A stretch of 64,000 bases of DNA from Puia dinghuensis (GTDB taxonomy: Bacteria; Bacteroidota; Bacteroidia; Chitinophagales; Chitinophagaceae), in the NCBI GenBank assembly GCA_026225275.1, contig JAMFSL010000134.1, positions 1 to 64,000 of the forward strand, given 5' to 3'. The notes under the pieces were generated by a model. It searched no databases and had not been told where the DNA came from. It worked only from the letters and a program-made list of their open reading frames with translations. This document shows, in pieces, positions 44,645 to 53,425 of this stretch. A program made the translations under genes and the position numbers. Each line of letters begins with the position of its first letter. Within the stretch, counting starts at the first letter, position 1.

Positions 44645-45841
44645 AGTCTGCTCTGCCAAAAAATCGATGATCATGGAAGAGGTATATTCATTGCATGGCA
44701 GGAGGGCTGTTGTGTCCTTTTTTTCTTGGTCATCCAGATCGCTAAGCAGGAGTATTTCTTTTCCGCCTGCTGTTTGTCTTATGATCAAACAGTCGATCAA
44801 TGGTGCGGCGCCCCACCAATGTTGCGCCGTTTGACCGGCTATTTCATATTTCCCGGTATAAGTGACCAATCGTGGTATTTTATCGGGAGAGACCCCAATA
44901 TTTAAAAAATGGTTATAAATGGCCGACGCACAATGAAGCAGGCCTGTACACGGGCCGAAAACAAGTTTAGTATAATCCGAGCCGATAAGGCACAAGTCTT
45001 GTCGCAGCGTTAATTTTTCAGAAAAGATTATTTTTGATACTTTTTCTTCTCCCAGCCATTCACTGTAAAACTCTCTCTTTCCAATGTTTTTTTCGTCGAA
45101 GATCAGTACTTTACTTCTCTCTATTTTGCAAAGATAGCTAAGCACTTCAAAATAAACATCCATTTTCAATAGCTTTGCCCGACTTGATGATGAATCGAGC
45201 ACTATAAAGATTCGTTCATTCTTACTGATGCCATTCCCCTCCAGCCATTTATTGGCCCATTCCTTTTCTTCGGGCGAGATATAGAGATGGTGTGTATATT
45301 CATAACCTGCGGCATATTCCGACAGTTCTTCATATTCCGGAAAAACCGTATCAAGTTTTCCCAGCCGGAACAATAACATCTGGTTGGAAATAGATAAAAA
45401 GATGGGCGAAAACTGATTGATATCAAGGAAACATTTTTGTATTAATATTTCCAGCAGCTTCCTTTCCTCATAGGTAGCGCAAAAAACGATATCGTAATTG
45501 CTATAGTCTATTTCGGACCAGTCGAAATCACTGTATTTGTTGATATAGGGATTGTTTTTCAGGAGTGCTGTATACAGATAGGTATATCTTTTATCGCGCC
45601 AGTTTATATCGATCGACGCATTCTGGAAAAAGGATTTCAATAATTGTAGTCGCCCTACAGTCAGGCAGCTGTCCCCGATAAAGTGTTCCTTATTATCATA
45701 GAGCAGGAGCACCCTTTTAATCTTGTTTTTATCTATGCTCCTGTTATTGGTCAGGACTTTCTCAAGTGCTGATTGTGTAGCTTCTGTCTTCAAAATTTCA
45801 AAAATTTCTGTTGCTTGTTTTGAATTATTGCTGAAGATCAA
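44639..45841 (-). CDS. GT9-like glycosyltransferase-fold protein
   Basis: This 400-residue protein has a GT-B-like layout. After about 45 residues comes KRVLLLYDNKEHFIGD, a degenerate form of the GT9 glycine loop in which IGD is kept. In the C-terminal half, RIFIVLDSSSSRAKLL and VFGPCTGLLHCASAIYNHF resemble the nucleotide-sugar-binding strands of heptosyltransferases. It faces the DUF4254 gene and overlaps its end by 6 bases. It is more divergent than the GT9 protein at 39347-40249, and the substrate is unknown. Confidence 0.72.
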   Translation of the reverse strand: MIFSNNSKQATEIFEILKTEATQSALEKVLTNNRSIDKNKIKRVLLLYDNKEHFIGDSCLTVGRLQLLKSFFQNASIDINWRDKRYTYLYTALLKNNPYINKYSDFDWSEIDYSNYDIVFCATYEERKLLEILIQKCFLDINQFSPIFLSISNQMLLFRLGKLDTVFPEYEELSEYAAGYEYTHHLYISPEEKEWANKWLEGNGISKNERIFIVLDSSSSRAKLLKMDVYFEVLSYLCKIERSKVLIFDEKNIGKREFYSEWLGEEKVSKIIFSEKLTLRQDLCLIGSDYTKLVFGPCTGLLHCASAIYNHFLNIGVSPDKIPRLVTYTGKYEIAGQTAQHWWGAAPLIDCLIIRQTAGGKEILLLSDLDDQEKKDTTALLPCNEYTSSMIIDFLAEQTL

Positions 45842-45919
45842 GATAGCATATTATTCGATGTCGCATGTGGGGGGAGATACCCATTTTTATTTCGGTTCTT
45901 ACTAAAAGGTGCTTATCTG

Positions 45920-46438
45920 TCAAAACAACGTCTGCACACCCCATTGCACCTTCGTCTCATGGTCCAGCAGCCACTTCTTTCTCCACAATCCCCCTCCATA
46001 TCCCACCAGATCCCGCTTTGACCCGATAACCCGATGACAGGGTACTACAATGACGATATTATTCCTGCCATTGGCAGCAGCGGCGGCGCGGATAGCCTTG
46101 GTATCGCCTAACTGCCGGGAAAGCTCCAGATAGCTGATGGTCTTGCCGAAGGGAATGGATAGGAGTTCCTTCCAAACCTGTTGCTGGAATTCGGTGCCTT
46201 CCTGGGTGATAGGGAAATCAAAGACTCTTCGCTGCCCCTGGAAATATTGTATCAGCTGTTCAATACATTGAATGACGATCGGAGTGATTGGTCCCTGCAG
46301 ATTGACCGACTGGTATTCTTCATCGCTGAGGTGATCGATAAAGCTGATCTCACTGATATGGGTATCCGAACCGCCTATACGAAGGAGACCCAGCGGTGAT
46401 TTGTAATAAGTTGAAGCGACCTCCAGCGTGGTTGCCAT
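45920..46438 (-). CDS. ogt: Methylated-DNA--[protein]-cysteine S-methyltransferase
   Basis: The active-site motif PCHRVIGS contains the acceptor Cys that takes the alkyl group from O6-methylguanine. The upstream helix-turn-helix part (FQQQVWKELLSIPFGKTISY, AIRAAAAANGRN) is also typical. I start at ATG 46438 (MATTLEVAS, 172 residues); a longer frame to 46501 would run into the neighbouring csaA gene with an unrelated 21-residue extension. It is a suicide DNA-repair protein. It is the last gene of a short leftward pair with csaA, 19 bases away. Confidence 0.95.
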   Translation of the reverse strand: MATTLEVASTYYKSPLGLLRIGGSDTHISEISFIDHLSDEEYQSVNLQGPITPIVIQCIEQLIQYFQGQRRVFDFPITQEGTEFQQQVWKELLSIPFGKTISYLELSRQLGDTKAIRAAAAANGRNNIVIVVPCHRVIGSKRDLVGYGGGLWRKKWLLDHETKVQWGVQTLF

Positions 46439-46457
46439 ATTCGAAGGGGTTAAATGC

Positions 46458-46796
46458 TCATCCCAGCTTCCAACCATTTTCCACTTTCCTGTCCGGGCCA
46501 ATTAAAACTACTTCTTTTTTGTCAGTATACACACCCAGCACAAGGCATTCGCTGAAAAAATTAGCGATCTGTTTGGGCGGGAAATTGACGATGGCGAGCA
46601 CCTGCCGGCCGATAAGTTCCTGCTGTTCATAGAGGTCAGTGATCTGTGCCGAGGACTTTTTAATCCCCAGTTCGCCGAAATCGAGGGTCAATTGCCAGGC
46701 CGGTCTTTTTGCTTTGGGAAAATCGTTAATTTCAAGGATCGTTCCGACACGGATATCTATTTTTTCAAAGTCGGACCACTCGATAGGGGTTGGCAT
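46458..46796 (-). CDS. csaA: CsaA-like tRNA-binding domain protein
   Basis: This 112-residue protein is a single tRNA-binding OB-fold of the CsaA group: FEKIDIRVGTILEI at the N-terminus, KSSAQITDLY in the middle, and the closing NFPPKQIANFFSECLVLG. CsaA proteins are small dimers with proposed chaperone and tRNA-binding activity. It is divergent from the OsmC gene with only 40 bases between the two starts, so the promoters of both must lie in or close to that gap. Confidence 0.92.
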   Translation of the reverse strand: MPTPIEWSDFEKIDIRVGTILEINDFPKAKRPAWQLTLDFGELGIKKSSAQITDLYEQQELIGRQVLAIVNFPPKQIANFFSECLVLGVYTDKKEVVLIGPDRKVENGWKLG

Positions 46797-46836
46797 ACTT
46801 ATAGCGCTTTATTGGTAATTATAAATATACACTTTT

Positions 46837-47259
46837 ATGAAACGTACAGCAACGGCCGTCTGGAACGGCTCCGGAAAAGATGGTAACGGAAATTTAACGA
46901 CGCAAAGCACGACCCTGAACAAAGCGCAGTATTCTTACAAGTCCCGTTTCGAAGAAGGGGTGGGCACCAATCCTGAAGAACTGATTGCCGCAGCGCATGC
47001 GGGCTGTTTTACCATGGCGCTGGCCTTTGGCCTGCAGTCAGCCGGGATCACCCCCGAGTCGCTGGAGACCACAGCGACGATCACCCTCGATGTCTCGGGA
47101 GCTGCACCGACGATCACTCAATCGGCGCTGGTACTGAAAGCGAAGATCCCCGGTATCACCAATGAAAAATTCCAGGAGTTCGCCAAGGGTGCAGAGCAGG
47201 GTTGTCCCATCAGCCGGGTGCTCAAGGCGGAGATCACGCTGGATGCCTCGCTGGTATAG
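46837..47259 (+). CDS. OsmC/Ohr family peroxiredoxin
   Basis: This 140-residue protein has the two redox Cys of the OsmC family, one in AAHAGCFTMAL and one in EQGCPISRVLK, spaced as expected for a peroxide-reducing pair. The N-terminal FEEGVGTNPEELIAAA is also characteristic of the OsmC branch. It reduces organic hydroperoxides with dihydrolipoamide-type donors in relatives studied. A clear terminator follows about 105 bases after the stop. Confidence 0.95.
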   Translation: MKRTATAVWNGSGKDGNGNLTTQSTTLNKAQYSYKSRFEEGVGTNPEELIAAAHAGCFTMALAFGLQSAGITPESLETTATITLDVSGAAPTITQSALVLKAKIPGITNEKFQEFAKGAEQGCPISRVLKAEITLDASLV

Positions 47260-47295
47260 ACGGCTGGCCCTTGTCTACCGCGGCAGGCGACGATT

Positions 47296-47330
47296 TAACC
47301 GCTGGTAACCATAGATCTAACCGCTGGTAA
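47296..47330. repeat. 13-base direct repeat, two copies 22 bases apart
   Basis: The sequence TAACCGCTGGTAA occurs at 47296-47308 and again at 47318-47330. The start-to-start distance of 22 bases is about two helical turns. It sits between the OsmC stop and its terminator, upstream of the oxidoreductase gene. It could be a tandem protein-binding site or a chance local duplication; nothing in the sequence decides this. Confidence 0.5.
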
Positions 47331-47364
47331 GCGCAGAGGTCCGGTAATACGCTTTTGCAATTTT

Positions 47365-47390
47365 TAGCACCTTCGGGTGCTATTTTTTTT
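47365..47390 (+). terminator. Rho-independent terminator after the OsmC gene
   Basis: A perfect 7-base-pair stem (TAGCACC / GGTGCTA) closes a TTCG tetraloop and is followed directly by eight T. It ends the OsmC transcript and separates it from the oxidoreductase gene 59 bases downstream. Confidence 0.92.
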
Positions 47391-47448
47391 GTTAACTGCC
47401 GTACCTTCCCTTCTGAAACAATTTTGCGTATAACCCAGCAACTACAAC

Positions 47449-48888
47449 ATGAGTTCAAAAAGTACATCCAAACAGAAAGGATCCTTGTCTTCCCGCCGTG
47501 AATTCCTGCGGGGAACAACGATGGCTGCCACCGGATTTTTTATTGTACCCCGGCATGTGCTCGGGAGAGGTTTCCTGGCACCCAGCGACCGATTAACGAT
47601 TGCAGCCATTGGCGCCGGCGGTAAAGGCGGCGACGATCTTAAACATTTTTACGGCAGCGGCAAGGTAGACGTTGCCTATTTGTGCGATGTCGATGACCGC
47701 TCGGCCGCGGCATCGGTGAAGAAATACGACAAGGCCAAATATTACAAAGATTTCCGGGAGATGCTGGATAAGGAGCATAAGCATTTCGATGCTGTTTCCG
47801 TCTCCGTGCCGGATAATGTGCATGCTGTCGCTGCCATGGGGGCCATCCAGTTGGGTAAGCATGTCTATGTGCAAAAACCCATGACCCACGACATTTATGA
47901 GGCCCGCATGCTGACGGAAGCAGTAAAGCGCTATAAGGTAGTAGCCCAGATGGGTAACCAGGGGTCTTCAGAGGATGGTGTCCGGCTCATGCAGGAATGG
48001 TACAATGCGGGGTTGATCGGTGATGCTACGGCAGTCCATATCTGGACCAACCGCCCCGTATGGCCTCAGGGCGGCGGGACACCGACAAGCACCGACCCTG
48101 TCCCGGCGGAACTCAACTGGGATCTGTGGCAGGGCCCAGCGATGGCTACCGACTATCATAAGGAATACCTGCCCTTCAACTGGCGGGGATGGTGGGCTTA
48201 TGGCACCGGCGCCCTTGGCGATATGGGTTGTCACCTCATCGACCCTCCCTTTAAGACCCTGGGTCTCGGTTATCCGTCCGAAGTAGAATGCAGCGTAGCG
48301 GCTACGGTTGAAAAGATGTGGACGCCTGCCTTTCATCCCGAAAGCTGCCCGGTGGCCTCCTCGGTCAAAATGAAATTCCCGGGCAAACCCGGCAAGCCTG
48401 ATATTGACTTGTATTGGATGGATGGCGGCCTGATGCCGGACCGGCCCGAAGAATTGGGACCGAATGAGGCGATGGGCGGGCCCGATGGCGGCGCGATCAT
48501 TACCGGCACCAAGGGAAAGATAATGTGTAACTGCTATAGCGAGAATCCTACGCTGCTGCCGACGTCCCGGATGCAGGGATTGAATGTGCCGCAGACGATT
48601 GCCCGCGTACCGGAAGGCCACTACGTCCAATGGGTGAATGCCTGTATTGCCGGCTATGGCAAGAACACGCTGAGCTCGCCGTTCGAGTATGCAGGACCGC
48701 TGACGGAGACCATCCTCATGGGTAACCTGGCATTGAGGAGCTATATGATCAAGGGCGCCAATGAAGATCACTGGCCCGGTCGTAAGAAGCTGCTATGGGA
48801 TGCCGTCAACATGAAGATCACGAATTTCGACGAGGCCAATGCCTTTGTAAAACGGCAATACCGCCAGGGCTATAGCTTAGGTGTATAA
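47449..48888 (+). CDS. Gfo/Idh/MocA family oxidoreductase with TAT signal
   Basis: This 479-residue protein begins with a twin-arginine signal (SRREFLRGTTMAATGFF), so it should be exported folded to the periplasm with its cofactor. The dinucleotide-binding loop is AAIGAGGKGG, followed by LCDVDDR; the family EKP-like position reads VQKPMTHD. The C-terminal half is the long bacterial-type substrate domain. Bacteroidota carry many such secreted sugar or inositol oxidoreductases, and the substrate cannot be predicted. The gene is flanked by terminators on both sides and therefore probably monocistronic. Confidence 0.95.
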   Translation: MSSKSTSKQKGSLSSRREFLRGTTMAATGFFIVPRHVLGRGFLAPSDRLTIAAIGAGGKGGDDLKHFYGSGKVDVAYLCDVDDRSAAASVKKYDKAKYYKDFREMLDKEHKHFDAVSVSVPDNVHAVAAMGAIQLGKHVYVQKPMTHDIYEARMLTEAVKRYKVVAQMGNQGSSEDGVRLMQEWYNAGLIGDATAVHIWTNRPVWPQGGGTPTSTDPVPAELNWDLWQGPAMATDYHKEYLPFNWRGWWAYGTGALGDMGCHLIDPPFKTLGLGYPSEVECSVAATVEKMWTPAFHPESCPVASSVKMKFPGKPGKPDIDLYWMDGGLMPDRPEELGPNEAMGGPDGGAIITGTKGKIMCNCYSENPTLLPTSRMQGLNVPQTIARVPEGHYVQWVNACIAGYGKNTLSSPFEYAGPLTETILMGNLALRSYMIKGANEDHWPGRKKLLWDAVNMKITNFDEANAFVKRQYRQGYSLGV

Positions 48889-48911
48889 GGTCGCCAGCTG
48901 AATATAGTCAG

Positions 48912-48938
48912 GCCGCCTCCTGTGGGGGCGGCTTTTTT
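48912..48938 (+). terminator. Rho-independent terminator after the oxidoreductase gene
   Basis: A GCCGCC / GGCGGC stem (48912-48917 with 48927-48932) around a 9-base loop is followed by six T. It lies 24 bases after the oxidoreductase stop and just before the end of the convergent SirB1-like gene. Confidence 0.9.
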
Positions 48939-48951
48939 GTGTGGGTATGCG

Positions 48952-49836
48952 TTAATCGTTCAGAAGCTTGGCCAGATCGATCAGCTCTTTCTGCTTATAT
49001 GCGTGTCTTTCGTCATCAAAGCATTTACTGAATTCTTCCAGCGCCGTCTGGATGATGCGGTTGTGCGAGAGTGGTTTGAAATAAGAAGCAACCGGCGGTA
49101 CAGAGACCCGTTTGAAATAGCTTTCTACGTCCTTGTGAGAAAAGACCTGCCCGCTCATCGGATCGATAAAGAATTCGATACGCTGCTGAGGACTTAGCTT
49201 TTCCGGGTTTTCGTCGTAATAGGGTTTGATATAAGCAAGCACGAATTGCCGGGGAATGTTGATGGCTTTGACAGGGATATCCAGCAATTCACTCAACAGT
49301 AAATACAGAATGCCATTGGTGATAGCATTTCCTCTTTTGGTCTCGATCAATTTATTGATCAGGAATTCCTCCGGATGCTGGTAAGCCACCTCGGTTCCTT
49401 TCAAGCCATAATAATTATACAGGATGCTGGTCAGGACATTGACCTGCTCCAGCGGTGTGAGATAGCTGTTCAGTTCCAGCCAAATATTGCGCCGAAGCTT
49501 TTCTACTTCCTGCAATACGGGGGTCGTGACCAGGTCAGGGTATTGAAATTTGGCGACCAACAGCGAGGCTGTCAGGAGGTCCTGGTAGCTGCTGCCCTTC
49601 CAATGCTGGAAATCTTCCGTCAGATCGTGATAGTGCAATTTGTGGATCAGCAGCTCGATACGTTCCTGCACTTCGTTGCTGATCGTATTTTCCCATAAAT
49701 TTTCCAGGTTGGGAATGATACCGCGGCCATAGCTGACGATGCGAGTACTGACGGAATCGAAAACTTCCAGGTCAGGGTCATCTATCAAATGGAACAGCGC
49801 TTGTATTTCTTTGTTTTCCTGCATGTAAGGGGTCAT
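48952..49836 (-). CDS. SirB1/transglutaminase-like family protein
   Basis: This 294-residue protein has the SirB1 signature: LNSYLTPLEQVNVLTSILY, then ETKRGNAITNGILYLLLSELLDI and IPRQFVLAYI, followed by EFFIDPMSGQVFSH. In SirB1 relatives this is a degenerate transglutaminase-like fold of unknown activity. The start could also be the Met four residues further in (49824). It lies 85 bases downstream of topA on the same strand and is probably cotranscribed with it. Confidence 0.88.
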   Translation of the reverse strand: MTPYMQENKEIQALFHLIDDPDLEVFDSVSTRIVSYGRGIIPNLENLWENTISNEVQERIELLIHKLHYHDLTEDFQHWKGSSYQDLLTASLLVAKFQYPDLVTTPVLQEVEKLRRNIWLELNSYLTPLEQVNVLTSILYNYYGLKGTEVAYQHPEEFLINKLIETKRGNAITNGILYLLLSELLDIPVKAINIPRQFVLAYIKPYYDENPEKLSPQQRIEFFIDPMSGQVFSHKDVESYFKRVSVPPVASYFKPLSHNRIIQTALEEFSKCFDDERHAYKQKELIDLAKLLND

Positions 49837-49921
49837 TCTATCTTATTGTACGATGAAAAGATCGTAGAAGTTTATAAAACTTTGATAAGATTCTTATCCA
49901 CAATAACGGCAGGATTGTTCA

Positions 49922-52267
49922 TTAATTGCCTTTCTTTTTCCTGGGCACTCGTTTGGGCGGGTTGGCTTTTACGTCTTCTATGATCGCCTTTACTTCTTCC
50001 AGGGTCAGGTCTGCCGCAGTTTCCTGCTTTTCCTTCGGCAGTTTATAATTTCGCAGCCCTTGTTTGATATACGGGCCATAGGGGCCCCTCAGCAGTTGTA
50101 TTTTTTCTTTTTCGAAGATTTTGATCGTGCGTTGTTCCTTAGCCGTTCTTTTTTCGACAACCATCGGGCCTGCGGTTTCAAAAGAAATGGTATAAGGATC
50201 GTGTTCTTTGCCCAGGGAATAAAACTTACTGTCGTGAGCGATATAGGGACCGAAGCGACCGATGTTGACCGTGATATCCGATCCTTCGAATGGACCCAGG
50301 TTACGGGGAAGGCGGAAGAGTTCCATGGCTTCATCGAAACTGATCGTCTCGATGCTTTGGGTATTCTTCAACTTAGCAAACTTGGGCTTTTCCTCATCGT
50401 TGACATCCCCGATCTGAACCATGGGACCATAACGACCCATCCGGGCAACGACTTTTTTTCCGCTCTGGGCATCGACGCCTAATTCCCGCTCGCCTTTTAT
50501 GCGTTCGGCATTCTCAATGGTATTTTCGACATCCTTTTTAAAGGGGTTATAGAAATCGTCTATCATCTTACTCCATATCATTCTGCCCTGTGCTACTTCA
50601 TCGAACTCTTCTTCGATGCGGGCCGTGAAATGGTAGTCCATGATATTGTCAAAATACTGCTTGAGGAAGTCTGTCACCACCAGACCAAGGTCAGTCGGGA
50701 AGAGCTTGGATTTCTCCGCGCCGGTATTTTCCTGTTCCTGCAGCTTTTCAATCTTATCATTTTTCAGCACCAGGATACGGAAATCCCTTTTGACACCTTC
50801 TTTGTCCCTTTTTTCCACATAGCCTCTTTTCAGGATGGTAGAGATCGTGGGGGCATAGGTCGAAGGCCGGCCAATGCCGAGCTCTTCCAACTTCTTGACC
50901 AATGAAGCCTCCGTATAGCGGGGTAGAGCACGGGTAAATCGTTCGACGGCCCGCATTTCCTTGAAAGGGAGCTGCTGACGGACGGCCAGGGGCGGGAGAA
51001 CGCCTTCCTGATCCTCTTCTTCGGTGCTATCCTCTTCGTCCCGGTCTTCGCGGTATACTTTCAGGAAGCCATCGAATTTCAACACTTCGCCGCTGGCGGT
51101 CAGTTCTTCTTTATTAGTAGAGATCTGGATCTTTGCAACAGTCTTTTCTAATTCTGCATCTGCCATCTGACTGGCCATCGTCCGTTTCCAGATCAGTTCG
51201 TAAAGGCGGCGGCCATCGGAGTCTTCCACCGTCATGGCATCCATATAGGTAGGGCGAATGGCCTCGTGCGCTTCCTGGGCCGACTCATTCTTGTTCTTGA
51301 ACTTCCTGGCCTGGTGGTATTTGTCGCCGTACTGGCTGCGGATTTGCTGAGAGGCTGCGTCCATCGCCAGCTCGCTGAGGTTGACACTGTCGGTACGCAT
51401 ATAAGTGATCTTACCGCTCTCGTACAGTTTTTGGGCCAGCAGCATGGTGCGGCTAACTGAATAGCCCAGTTTACGGCTCGCTTCCTGTTGCAGGGTGGAG
51501 GTGGTAAAAGGGGCGGCCGGTGTTTTCTTACCGGGTTTGACCTGGATATCGGTGACCGTATAGTCGGCGCCTACGCAACTTTGCAGGAAGACGTCGGCAT
51601 TTTCAGCAGAAGCCTGCCGTTTTCCCTCGGCAGAAAAGGTTACGGCTTTGCCGGTAACGTCTTTGGCAGTGAAAAAGGCTTCAATTTTAAATGCGCTGAC
51701 CGCGACGAAAGCATTGATTTCCCGTTCCCGTTCGGCAATGATCCTTACCGCTACGCTCTGGACCCGCCCGGCGCTGAGATTGTTTTTCATGCTCATTTTC
51801 CGCCACAGGACCGGGCTGAGCTCGAATCCCACGATCCGGTCGAGGATCCGGCGGGCCTGCTGGGCGTTGACCAGGTTCATATCCACCGTCCGGGGCCGGC
51901 TGACCGCTGACTCGATGGCGGTCTTGGTGATCTCATGAAAAACAATGCGTTTGGTCGTTATCGGGTCCAATCCCAGTACTTCGCATAAATGCCAGGAAAT
52001 AGCTTCCCCTTCACGGTCCTCATCCGTCGCGAGCCATACTTCGCCGGATTTTTTGGCGCTCGCTTTTAACTCCTTGACAACTTTTTCTTTATCTTCGGGA
52101 ACTATGTAACGGGGTTTATAATTGTCCTTGATGTCGATACCCATATCACCCTTTTCCAGGTCTCTGATATGCCCGTAGCAAGACTTCACCTCAAAATCTT
52201 CTCCCAGGATCTTCTCAATCGTCTTGGCCTTCGCCGGAGACTCCACTATTAATAAGTTTTTCGCCAT
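49922..52267 (-). CDS. topA: DNA topoisomerase I
   Basis: The 781-residue product starts at ATG 52267 (MAKNLLIVESPAKAKTIEK), the conserved TOPRIM start; the longer frame to 52414 adds 49 residues with no family match. The TOPRIM acidic site is ATDEDREGEA, and the catalytic Tyr289 is in YMRTDSVNLS. The C-terminal third carries several repeated domains with GRYGPMVQIG, GRFGPYIAHD and GPYGPYIKQG instead of Cys4 zinc fingers, as is common in Bacteroidota, and ends in a Lys/Arg-rich tail. It relaxes negative supercoils. Confidence 0.97.
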   Translation of the reverse strand: MAKNLLIVESPAKAKTIEKILGEDFEVKSCYGHIRDLEKGDMGIDIKDNYKPRYIVPEDKEKVVKELKASAKKSGEVWLATDEDREGEAISWHLCEVLGLDPITTKRIVFHEITKTAIESAVSRPRTVDMNLVNAQQARRILDRIVGFELSPVLWRKMSMKNNLSAGRVQSVAVRIIAEREREINAFVAVSAFKIEAFFTAKDVTGKAVTFSAEGKRQASAENADVFLQSCVGADYTVTDIQVKPGKKTPAAPFTTSTLQQEASRKLGYSVSRTMLLAQKLYESGKITYMRTDSVNLSELAMDAASQQIRSQYGDKYHQARKFKNKNESAQEAHEAIRPTYMDAMTVEDSDGRRLYELIWKRTMASQMADAELEKTVAKIQISTNKEELTASGEVLKFDGFLKVYREDRDEEDSTEEEDQEGVLPPLAVRQQLPFKEMRAVERFTRALPRYTEASLVKKLEELGIGRPSTYAPTISTILKRGYVEKRDKEGVKRDFRILVLKNDKIEKLQEQENTGAEKSKLFPTDLGLVVTDFLKQYFDNIMDYHFTARIEEEFDEVAQGRMIWSKMIDDFYNPFKKDVENTIENAERIKGERELGVDAQSGKKVVARMGRYGPMVQIGDVNDEEKPKFAKLKNTQSIETISFDEAMELFRLPRNLGPFEGSDITVNIGRFGPYIAHDSKFYSLGKEHDPYTISFETAGPMVVEKRTAKEQRTIKIFEKEKIQLLRGPYGPYIKQGLRNYKLPKEKQETAADLTLEEVKAIIEDVKANPPKRVPRKKKGN

Positions 52268-52528
52268 TTTAGTCAGAAAGGGTTTGAAATCGGCTCGGAA
52301 ATTTTGGTCCGGCCTGCCCGTCATGCGTGCAAGTTTACAGTATAACCACCAAATTAAAAAATTAGTAGAAGCCGGGAGCCGGGCATGGCCGGGATTTCCC
52401 TTTTCATTTTGCATTGTCTACCAGCCATTTATGTGCCAGTAATTCGCGGCCGTTATAAGTTTATGAACAAGTAAGGCCTTCCCCTGCCCAAAAAGCCTTA
52501 ATTTGGACATCCAATCACCTGGCGTGCA

Positions 52529-53284
52529 GTGAACCGGTCGACATCTTTCTCTATATATCCCCTGGGCGACTCTGCCATTACCATTGACCTGGGCAATAGC
52601 ATCGATGAACAGCTCAACAGCCGGGCCCTGGCCATTCATGACTGGTTGCAGGCCCATCGTTTTCCCGGTCTGATAGACATTATTATAGCCTATAGTTCGG
52701 TATCGGTTTTTTATGACCCGGCCATTGTCCGGACTAGTAAAGTTAATGCACCTGGCGGGGCATATGGCTGGTTGAACGGATTGTTGGAGCGAGCCGGGAA
52801 GGAGGTGTTGGGGACTGTGATCCAAAATGAGCGGACTGGTCGGCCTGCGGAAAATGGAACGAACGGACATTCCTTCCGGATACCGGTCTGTTATGATAGG
52901 GAATACGGGCCTGACCTCGAATGGGTTGCCAGGCAAAAGGGCTTATCCGTGGAGGAGGTGATCGGGCTACATCATTCCGGCCACTACCGGATCTATATGG
53001 TCGGATTCCTGCCCGGCTTTCCTTACCTGGGAAAAATAGACAGCCGGCTGGAGATCCCCAGAAAGGACAGGCCGGTACCGGTCCTCAAGGGTGGTGTGGG
53101 CATCACGGGGCTGCAGACAGGCATCTATCCCCTGAGCAGTCCGGGAGGTTGGCAGATCATTGGCCGGACACCGCTGAAGTTATTCGACTGGCAGGTCGAT
53201 CCACCCATCCGGTTTCAATGTGGGGACCATGTGGAGTTCTATCCGATTTCCCGGGAAGAATTTCAGGAATGGAAAAACACCTGA
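52529..53284 (+). CDS. pxpB: 5-oxoprolinase subunit PxpB
   Basis: This is a KipI-like protein of 251 residues starting at GTG 52529. Family marks are YPLGDSAITID at the N-terminus, MVGFLPGFPYLGKID in the middle and GGVGITGLQTGIYPLSSPGGW near the end. With PxpC and PxpA it forms the ATP-dependent enzyme that opens 5-oxoproline (pyroglutamate) to glutamate. pxpC follows after 141 bases in which I see no gene. The gene order here is B-C-A. Confidence 0.96.
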   Translation: MNRSTSFSIYPLGDSAITIDLGNSIDEQLNSRALAIHDWLQAHRFPGLIDIIIAYSSVSVFYDPAIVRTSKVNAPGGAYGWLNGLLERAGKEVLGTVIQNERTGRPAENGTNGHSFRIPVCYDREYGPDLEWVARQKGLSVEEVIGLHHSGHYRIYMVGFLPGFPYLGKIDSRLEIPRKDRPVPVLKGGVGITGLQTGIYPLSSPGGWQIIGRTPLKLFDWQVDPPIRFQCGDHVEFYPISREEFQEWKNT

Positions 53285-53425
53285 CAGCAACTTTCTCTTG
53301 TTATTTGCCGTATTTTATTTAAATTGTCCATCTTCCATGATTGAGCTCTGCCGTAACCTATCCATGTTGGATGATACGTACTCCCTGGTCTTTTTTAAAC
53401 CATTCTTGCACATCAAACATCGATT

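Noticed and set aside
47281-47340. Possible start of a CRISPR array from repeated TAACCGCTGGTAA.
   Set aside because: Only two 13-base copies with a 9-base spacer; no array or cas genes.
49884-49898. Inverted repeat GATAAG-ATT-CTTATC between topA and the SirB1-like gene.
   Set aside because: Six-base arms with a three-base loop and no T-run on the coding strand; too weak for a terminator or operator call.
52268-52414. Longer N-terminus for topoisomerase I.
   Set aside because: The conserved TOPRIM start MAKNLLIVESPAK begins at 52267; the extension has no match to the family.
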